Below are positions 54,801-64,000 of a DNA stretch of 64,000 nt, piece by piece. A program made the position numbers and the translations under genes. The notes under the pieces were generated by a model. That model did not search any database. It was not told the origin of the DNA and was given only the letters and a program-made list of their open reading frames with translations. Location: contig CM039508.1 of assembly GCA_022432975.1 (NCBI GenBank), positions 13,406,282 to 13,470,281 of the forward strand, given 5' to 3'. The DNA comes from Begonia masoniana. Its lineage: Eukaryota > Streptophyta > Magnoliopsida > Cucurbitales > Begoniaceae. How positions within the stretch are numbered: position 1 is the stretch's first letter; every line of letters begins with the position of its first letter.

Positions 54801-57800
54801 AAGGTTATTGGGTGCTCATACAAGTCATTCGCATCACTTCAAGTAAAAACTTTGAATGTAAATGGATAACTTAGGTTCTAAACCACAAGTCATGGAACTC
54901 TCAACCTCATTTGCTTGATACGTTCACTCTTTTGGAACAAATCAATTGAAGTAAAGTTTCTTATACTTCAATCAAACGCATTACTAAGTCTAAATTACTC
55001 GTCCATGAAGGTTATTGGGTACTCAATACATGACGTTCTTATCACTTCAAGTTAAAACCTTGAATGTGAAATGGATAACTAATGTTCTAACCACAAGTCA
55101 TGTAACACTCAACCTCATTTGCTTGATACGTTCAGCTCTTTTGAAACAAATCGATTGAAGTAAAGTTTTTTATACTTCATAAACCACATTTCTAAGACTG
55201 AATTACTCGTCCATGAAGGTTATTGGGTGCTCAATACAAGTCATTCTCATCACTTCAAGTAAAAACTTTGAATGTAAAATGGATAACTTAGGTTCTAACC
55301 ACAAGTCATGGAACTCTCAACCTCATTTGCTTGATACGTTCAGCTCTTTTGGAACAAATCAATTGAAGTAAAGTTTCTTATACTTCATCAAACGCATTAC
55401 TAAGTCTAAATTACTCGTCCATAAAAGTTATTGGGTACTCAATACACGTCGTTCTCATCAATTCAAGTTAAAGCCTTGAATGTGAAATGGATAATTTAGG
55501 TTCTAACCACAAGTCATGTACACTCAACCTCATTTGCTTGATACGTTCAACTCTTTTGAAACAAATCGATTGAAGTAAAGCTTCTTATACTTCATAAAAC
55601 GCATTACTAAGTCTGAATTACTCGTCCATGAAGGTTATTGGGTATTAAATACACGTCGTACTCATAACTTCAGTGTAAAAACCTTGAATGTGAAAAGGAT
55701 AACTTAGGTTCTAACCACAAGTCATGTAACTCTCAACCTCATTTGCTTGATACGTTCAGCTCTTTTGGAACAAATCGATAGAAGTAAAGTTTCTTATACT
55801 TCTTCAAACGCATTACTAAGTCTGAATTACTCGTCCATGATGGTTATTGGGTAATCAATACATGTTGTTCTGATCACTTCAAGTATAAATCTTGAATGTG
55901 AAATGGATAACTTAGGTTCTAACCACAAGTCATGTAACTCTCAACCTCATTTGCTTGATACGTTAAGCACTTTTGGAAAAAATCGATTGAAGTAAAGTTT
56001 CTTATACTTCATAAAACGCATTACTAAGTCTGAATTACTCGTCCATGAAGGTTATTGGGTACTCAATACACGTCGTTCTCATAACTTCAAGATAAAACCT
56101 TTAATCTGAAATAGATAACTTAGTTTCTAACCACAAGTCATTTAACACTCAACCTCATTTGCATGATACGTTCAGCTCTTTTGGAACAAATTGATTGAAG
56201 TAAAGTTTCTTATACTTCATCAAACGCATTACTAAGTTTAATTACTCGCACATGAAGGTTATTGGGTCCTCCATACACGTCGTTCTCATCACTTCCAAGA
56301 AAAAACCTTGAATGTGAAATGGATAACTTAGGTTCTAACCACAAGTCATGTAACACTCAACCTCATTTGCTTGATGCGTTCAGCTCTTTTGAGACAAATC
56401 GATTGAAGTAAAGTTTCTTATACTTCATCAAACGCATTACTAAGTCTGAATTACTCGTCCATGAAAGTTATTGGGTACTTAATAAACATCGTTAACATAA
56501 CTTCAGTGTAAAAACCTTGAATGTGAAATGGATAACTTAAGTTCTAACCACAAGTCATGTAACTCTCAACCCCATTTGCTTGATACGTTCAGCTCTTTTG
56601 GAACAAATCGATTGAAGTAAAGCTTCTTATACTTCATCAAACGCATTTCTAAGTCTGAATTACTCGACAATGAAGGTTATTGGGTCCTCAATACACGTCG
56701 TTCTCATCACTTCCAGTAAAAACCTTGAATGTGAAATGGATAACTTAGGTTCTAACCACAAGTCATGTAACACTCAACCTCATTTGCTTGATACGTTCAG
56801 GTCTTTTGAAACAAATCGATTGTAGTAAAGTTTCTTATACTTCATCAAATGCATTACTAAGTCTGAATTACTCGTCCATGAAGATTATTGGGTACTTAAT
56901 AAACATCGTTCTCATAACTTCAGTGTAAAAACCTTGAATGTGAAATGGATAACTTAGGTTCTAACCACAAGTCATGTAACTCTCAACCCATTGCTTGATA
57001 CATTCAGCTCTTTTGAACAAATCGATTGAAGTAAAGTTCTTATACTTCATCAAACGCATTAATAAGTCTGAATTATCGTCCATGAATGGTTATTGGGTAT
57101 CAATACACGTCGTTCTCAATCACTTCAAGTAAAAACTTTGAATGTAAATGGATAACTTAGGTTCTAACCACAAGTCATGGAACTCTCAACCTCATTTGCT
57201 TGATACGTTCAGCTCTTTTGAAAAAATCGATTGAGTTAAAGTTTCTTATACTTCATCAAATGCATTACTAAGTCTAATTACTCGTCCATGAAGGTTATTG
57301 GGTGACTTAGATACACTCGTTTCATCACTTCAAGTAAATTACCTTGATGTGAAATGGATAACTTAGGTTCTAACCATAAGTCATGTAACTCTCAACCGCA
57401 TTTGCTTGATACGTTCAGCTCTTTTGGAACAAATCGATTGAAGTAAAGCTTCTTATAATTCATCAAAACGCATTACTAAGTCTGAATTACCTCGTCCATG
57501 AAGGGTTATTGGGTACCAATACACGTCGTTTCTATCACTTCAGTAAAACCTTGAATGTGAACATGGATAACTTAGGTTCTAACCACAAGTCATGTACACA
57601 CTCAACCTCATTTGCTTGATACGTTCAGCTCTTTTTGAGAAAATCGATTGAAATAAAGTTTCTTATACTTCATCAAACGCATTACTAAGTCTGAATTACT
57701 CGTCCATGAAGGTTATTGGGTCCTCAATACACATCGTTCTCCTCACTTCAAGTAAAACCTTGAATGTGAAATGGATAACTTAGGTTCTAACCACAAGTCA

Positions 57801-60800
57801 TGTAACACTCAACCTCATTTGCTCGATACGTTCAGCTCTTTTTGAGCAAATTGATTGAAGTAAAGTTTCTTATACTTCATCAAACGCATTACTAAGTCAT
57901 AATTACTCGTCTATGAATATTATTGGGTCCTCAATACACGTTGTTCCCATCACTTCAAGTAAAAACCTTAAATGTGAAATGGATAACTTAGGTTCTAACC
58001 ACAAGTCATGTAACTCTCAACCTCATTTGCTTGATACGTTCAGCTCTTTTGAGAACAAATCGATTGAAGTAAAGTTTCTTATACTTCATCAAACGCATTA
58101 CCTAAGTCTGAATTACTCGCCATGAAGGTTATTGGGTCCTCAATACACGTCGTTCTCATCACTTCCAGTAAAAACCTTGAATGTGAAATGGATAACTTAG
58201 GTTCTAACCACAAGTCATGTAACACTCAACCTCATTTGCTTGATACGTTCAGCTCTTTTGAGAAAATCGATTGAAATAAAGTTTCTTATACTTCATCAAA
58301 CGCATTACTAAGTCTGAATTACTCGTCCATGAAGTTATTGGGTCCTCAATACACATCGTTCTCATCACTTCAGTAAAACCTTGAATGTGAAATGGATAAC
58401 TTAGGTTCTAAGCACAAGTCATGTAACACTCAAACTCATTTGCTTGATACGTTCAACTCTTTTGAACAAATCGATTGAAGTAAAGTTTCTTATACTTCAT
58501 AAAACGCATTACTAAGTCTGAATTACTCGTCCATGAAGGTTATTGGGTACTCAATACACGTCGTTCTCATCACTTCAAGTAAAAACCTTGAATGTGAAAT
58601 GGATAACTTAGGTTCTAACCACAAGTCATGTAACACTCAACCTCATTTGCTTGATACGTTCAGCTCTTTTGAGACAAATCGATTGAAGTAAAGTTTCTTA
58701 TACTTCATCAAACGCATTACTAAGTCTGAATTACTCGTCCATGAAGGTTATTGGGTACTTAATCAACATCGTTCTCATAACTTCAGTGTAAAAACCTTGA
58801 ATGTGAAATGGATAACTTAGGTTCTAACCACAAGTCATGTAACTCTCAACCCCATTTGCTTGATACGTTCAGCTCTTTTGAAACAAATCGATTGAAGTAA
58901 AGTTTCTTATACTTCATCAAACGCATTACTAAGTCTGAATTACTCGTCCATGATGGTTATTGGGTAATCAATACATGTCGTTCTCATCACTTCAAGTAAA
59001 AATCTTGAATGTGAAATGGATAACTTAGGTTTCTAATCACAAGTCATGTAACCTCAACCTCATTTGCTTGATACCTTAAGCTCTTTGAAACAAATCGATT
59101 GAAGTAAAGTTTCTTATACTTCATAAACGCATTACTAAGTATGAATTACTCGTCCATGAAGGTTATTGGGTACTCAATACACGTCGTTCTCATCACTTCA
59201 AGCTTAAAACCTTGAATGTGAAATGGATAACTTAGGTTCTAACCACAAGTCATGTAACACTCAACCTCATTTGCTTGATAAGTTCAGCTCTTTTGAAACA
59301 AATCGATTGAAGTAAAGTTTCTTATACTTCATAAAACGCATTACTTAAGTCTGAATTACTCGTCCATGAAGGTTATTGGGTCCTCAATACACGTCATTCT
59401 CATCACTTCAAGTAATAAACCTTAATGTGAAATGGATACTTAGGTTCTAACCACAAGTCATGGAACTCTCAACCTCATTTGCTGATACGTTCAGCTCTTT
59501 GGAACAAATCGATTGAAGTAAGTTTCTTATACTTCATCAAACGCATTACTAAGTCTGAATTACTCGCCATGAAAGGTTATTGGGTACTCAATACACGTCG
59601 TTCTCATCAATTCAAGTAAACCTTGAATGTGAAATGGATAACTTAGGTTCTAACCACAAGTCATGTAACTCTCAACCGCATTTGCTTGATACGTTCAGCT
59701 CTTTTGGAACAAATCGATTGAAGTAAAGCTTCTTATACTTCATAAAACGCACTACTAAGTTTGAATTACTCGTCCATGAAGGTTATTGGGTCCTCAATAC
59801 ACGTCGTTCTCATCATTTCAAGTTAAAACCTTGAATGTGAAATGGATAACTTAGGTTCTACACCACAAGTCATGTACACTCAACCTCATTTGCTTGATAC
59901 GTTCAGCTCTTTTGAGACAAATCGATTGAAGTAAAGTTTCTTATACTTCATCAAACGCATTACTAAGTCTGAATTACTCGTCCATGAAGGTTATTGCGTA
60001 CTTAATCAACATCGTACTCATAACTTCAGTGTAAAAACCTTGAATGTGAAATGGATAACTCTCAACCTCATTTGCTTGATACGTTCAGCTCTTTTGGAAC
60101 AAATCGATTGAAGTAAAGTTTCTTATACTTCATCAAACGCATTACGAGTCTGAATTACTCGTCCATAATGGTTATTGGGTACTCAATACACGTCGTTCTC
60201 ATCAATTCAAGTTAAAACCTTGAATGTGAATGGATAACTTAGGTTCTAACCACAAGTCATGTAACACTCAACCTCATTTGCTTGATACGTTCAACTCTTT
60301 TGAAACAAATCGATTGAAGTAAAGCTTTCTTATACTTCATAAAACGCACTTACTAAGTCTGAATTACTCGTCCTGAAGTTATTGGTCCTCAATACACGTC
60401 GTTCTCATCACTTCAAGTTAAAAACCTTGAATGTGAAATGGATAACTTAGGTTCTAACCACAAAGTCATGTAACACTCAACCTCATTTGCTTGATACGTT
60501 CAGCTCTTTGAGACAAATCGATTGAAGTAAAGTTTCTTATACTTCATAAACGCATTACTAAGTCTGAATTACTCGTCCATGAAGGTTATTGGGTACTCAA
60601 TACACGTCTTCTCATCACTTCAAGATAAACCTTGAATGTGAAATGGATAACTTAGGTTCTAACCACAAGTCCTGTACACTCAACCTCATTTGCTTGATAG
60701 TTCAGCCTCTTTTGAAACAATCGATTGAAGTAAAGTTTCTTATACTTCATCAAACGCATTACTAAGTCTGAATTACTCGTCCATGAAGGTTATTGGGTCC

Positions 60801-63800
60801 TCAATACACGTCGTTCTCATCACTTCAAGTAAAACCTTGAATGTGAAATGGATAACTTAGGTTCTAACCACAAGTCATGTAACACTCAACCTCATTTGCT
60901 TGATACGTTCAGCTCTTTTGAACAAATCGATTGAAGTAAAGTTTCTATACTTCATCAAACGCATTACTAAGTCTGGAATACTCGTCCATGAAGGTTATTG
61001 GGTACTCAATACACTCGTTCCTCATCACTTCAAGTTAAAACCTTGAATGTGAAATGGATAACTTAGGTTCTAACCACAAGTCATGTAACACTCAACCTCA
61101 TTTGCTTGATACTTGTCAGCTCTTTTGAAGCAAATCGATTGAAGTAAAGTTTCTTAGACTTCATCAACTGCATTACTAGTCTGAATACTCGTCCATGAAG
61201 GTTATTGGGTACTCAATAACACGTCGTTCTCATCACTTCAAGTTAAAAACCTTGAATGTGAAATTGATAACTTAGGTTCTAACCACAAGTCTGTAACTCT
61301 CAACCTCTTTGCTTGATACTTCAGCCTTTTGAAACAAATCGATTGAAGTAAAGTTCTTATACTTCATCAAAACGCATTAACTAAGTCGGAATTACTCGTC
61401 CATGAAGGTTATTGGGTACTCAATACACGTCGTTCTCATAACTCAAGTTAAACCTGTGAATGTGAAAATGGGATAACTTAGGTTCTAACCACAAGTCATG
61501 TAACTCTCAACCTCAGTTGCTTGATACGTTCAGCTCTTTTGAAACAAATCGATTGAAGTAAAGTTTCTTATACTTCATAAAACGCATTACTAAGTCTGAA
61601 TTACTCGTCCATGAACGTTATTGGGTACTCAATACACGTCGTTCTCATCACTTCAAGTTAAAACCTTGAATGTGAAATGGATAACTTAGGTTCTAAACCA
61701 CAAGTCATGTAACGCTCAACCTCATTTGCTTGATACGTTCAGCTCTTTTGGAACAAATCGATTGAAGTAAAGTTCTTATACTTCATCAAACGCATTACTA
61801 AGTCTGAATTACTCGTCCATGAAGGTTATTGGGTACTCAATACACGTCGTTCTCATCACTTCAAGTTAAAACCTTGAATGTGAAATGGATAACTTAGGTT
61901 CTAACCACAAGTCATGTACACTCAACCTCATTTGCTTGATACTGTTCAGCTCTTTTGAAACAAATCGATTGAAGTAAAGTTTCTTATACTTCATTAAAAC
62001 GCATTACTAAGTCTGAATTACCGTCCATGAAGGTTATTGGGTACTCAATACACGTCGTTCTCATCACTTCAATTAAAACCTTGAATGTGAAATGGATAAC
62101 TTAGGTTCTAACCACAAGTCATGTAACACTCAACCTCATTTGCTTGATATGTTCAGCTCTTTTGAAACAAATCGATTGAAGTAAAGTTTCTTATACTTCA
62201 TTAAACGCATTACTAAATCTGAATTACCCGTCCATGAAACTTATTGGGCACTCAATACACGTCGTTCTCATCACTTCAAGTTAAAACCTTGAATGTCAAA
62301 TGGATAACTTAGGTTCTAAATACAAATCATGTAACACTCAACCTCATTTGCTTGATACCTTCAGCACTTTTGGAACAAATCGATTGAAGTAAAGTTTCTT
62401 ATACTTTATCAAACGCATTACTAAGTCTGAATTACTCTTCCATGAAGGTTATTGGGTACTCAATACACGTCGTTCTCATCACTTCAGTTAAAAGCCTTGA
62501 ATGTGAAATGGATAACTTAGGTTCTAACCACAAGTCATGTAACACTCAACCCATTTGCTTGATACGTTCAGCTCTTTGGAACAAATCGATTGAAAGTAAA
62601 GTTTCTTATACTTCATCAAACGCATTACTAAGTCTGAATTACTCGTCCATGAAGGGTATTGGGTACTCAATACACGTCGTTCTCATCACTTCAAGTTAAA
62701 AATCTTGAATGTGAAATGGATAACTTAGGTTCTAACCACAAGTCATGTACACTCAACCTCATTTGCTTGATATGTTCAGCTCTTTTGAAACAAATCGATT
62801 GAAGTAAAGTTTCTTATACTTCATAAACGCATTACTAAGTCTGAATTACTCGTCCATGAAGGTTATTGGGTACTCAATACACGTCGTTCTCATCACTTCA
62901 AGTAAATACCTTGAATGTGAAATGGATAACTTAGGTTCTAACCACAAGTCATGTAACTCTCAACCTCATTTGCTTGATACGTCAGCTCTTTTGAAACAAA
63001 TCGATTGAAGTAAAGTTTCTTATACTTCATCAACGCATTACTAAGTCTGAATTACTCGTCCATGAAGGTTATTGGGTACTCAATACACGTCGTTCTCATC
63101 ACTTCAAGTTAAAACCTTGAATGTGAAATGGATAACTTAGGTTCTAACCACAAGTCATGTAACACTCAACCTCATTTGCTTGATACGTTCAGCTCTTTTG
63201 AAACAAATCGATTGAAGTAAAGTTTCTTATACTTCATTAAACGCATTACTAAGTCTGAATTACTCGTCCATGAAGGTTATTGGGTACTCAATACACGTCG
63301 TTCTCATCACTTCAAGTTAAAGCCTTGAATGTGAAATGGATAACTTAGGTTCTAACCACAAGTCATGTACACTCAACCTCATTTGCTTGATACGTTCAGC
63401 TCTTTTGAAACAAATCGATTGAAGTAAAGTTTCTTATACTTCATAAACGCATTACTAAGTCTGAATTACTCGTCCATGAAGGTTATTGGGTACTCAATAC
63501 ACGTCGTTCTCATCACTTCAAGTAAATACCTTGAATGTGAAATGGATAACACAGGTTCTAACCACAAGTCATGTAACTCTCAACTTCATTTGCTTGATAC
63601 GTAAGCTCTTTTGGAAAAAATCGATTGAAGTAAAGTTTCTTATACTTCATAAAACGCATTACTAAGTCTGAATTACTCGCCCATGAAGGTTATTGGTACT
63701 CAATACACGTCGTTCTCATCACTTCAAGTAAAACCTTGAATGTGAAATGGATAACTTAGGTTCTAACCACAAGTCATGTAACACTCAACCTCATTTGCTT

Positions 63801-64000
63801 GATACGTTCAGCTCTTTTGAAACAAATCGATTGAAGTAAAGTTTCTTATACTTCATAAACGCATTACTAAGTCTGAATTACTCGTCCATGAAGGTTATTG
63901 GGTACTCAATACACGTCGTTCTCATCACTTCAAGTTAAATACCTTGAATGTGAAATGGATAACTTAGGTTCTAACCACAAGTCATGTACACTCAACCTCA
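51839..64000 (+). repeat. Large satellite array, type I, plus orientation
   Basis: About 59 monomers of about 207 bp, continuing past the window end. Markers are ATCGATTGAAGTAAAG, GGTTCTAACCAC and TACTCAATACACG. Several multi-monomer stretches recur: sequence near 53251 repeats 1036 bp later and sequence near 53771 repeats 1870 bp later, about 5 and 9 monomers. Single-base indels become common between about 54700 and 61500. No gene is present. Confidence 0.96.

Noticed and set aside
57913..58125. Short frames in satellite monomers
   Set aside because: They arise by chance from a 207-bp period divisible by 3 and are broken by the indels in neighbouring monomers.

Overview
This window looks like a flowering-plant (angiosperm) satellite-and-retrotransposon domain. 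It has no recognisable host gene, rRNA or tRNA gene. The evidence for a plant is plant-type Ty3/gypsy polyproteins, LTRs in TG...CA form, and primer binding sites matching the 3' end of plant initiator tRNA-Met (TGGTATCAGAGC). I cannot name the species. The mix of a roughly 207-bp tandem satellite with repeated insertions of chromovirus-type Ty3 elements whose pol frame runs into the 3' LTR (a feature of the centromere-associated CRM clade) suggests a centromeric or pericentromeric position. That is inference, not proof.

Layout. 1-753: 207-bp satellite, plus orientation. 754-6851: element A, a CRM-like element with a truncated 5' LTR and many frame breaks; a TRIM (miniature LTR element) segment is spliced in at its primer site. 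6852-7147: satellite. 7148-8897: element F, a minus-strand gag-protease fragment. 8898-9254: minus-strand TRIM copies ending in a palindrome. 9255-15245: element C, CRM-like gag-pol flanked by TRIM LTRs, with a 95-unit 21-bp array in its leader. 15246-15450: another TRIM unit sharing that LTR. 15451-19406: satellite in the opposite orientation. 19407-21717: unclassified sequence plus a 60-bp tandem array. 21718-30265: element G, a degraded element, split by 23598-30190, element E, a complete minus-strand CRM-like element with a CCAAC target-site duplication. 30266-32616: satellite, opposite orientation. 32617-37440: second copy of the block (60-bp array, G, first part of E). 37450-51838: element D, a CRM-like element with identical-length 864-bp LTRs and an AAAAG target-site duplication. 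Its integrase is split by 43163-50512, element N, a 7.35-kb minus-strand non-coding element with 1.7-kb LTRs, AGTTC target-site duplication, a chromodomain remnant and a 510-bp CAA repeat. 51839-64000: satellite, plus orientation.

Relations. A, E, F and the partial E copy are one family; C, D and G are three further families of the same clade. They share gag, CCHC knuckle, protease, reverse transcriptase, RNase H and integrase order and a conserved leader motif containing CACGTG. No copy is fully intact: E has an uninterrupted pol but a frame-shifted gag, D has nearly intact pol but lacks the gag N-terminus, C lacks integrase. Single-base indels are frequent in both satellite and elements, so some frame breaks may be sequencing error.

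The most unusual features are the TRIM/CRM chimeras joined at or beside a shared LTR-end/primer-site sequence, the mosaic LTR pair of element N, and the duplicated block whose two 60-bp arrays have been homogenised to different variants.
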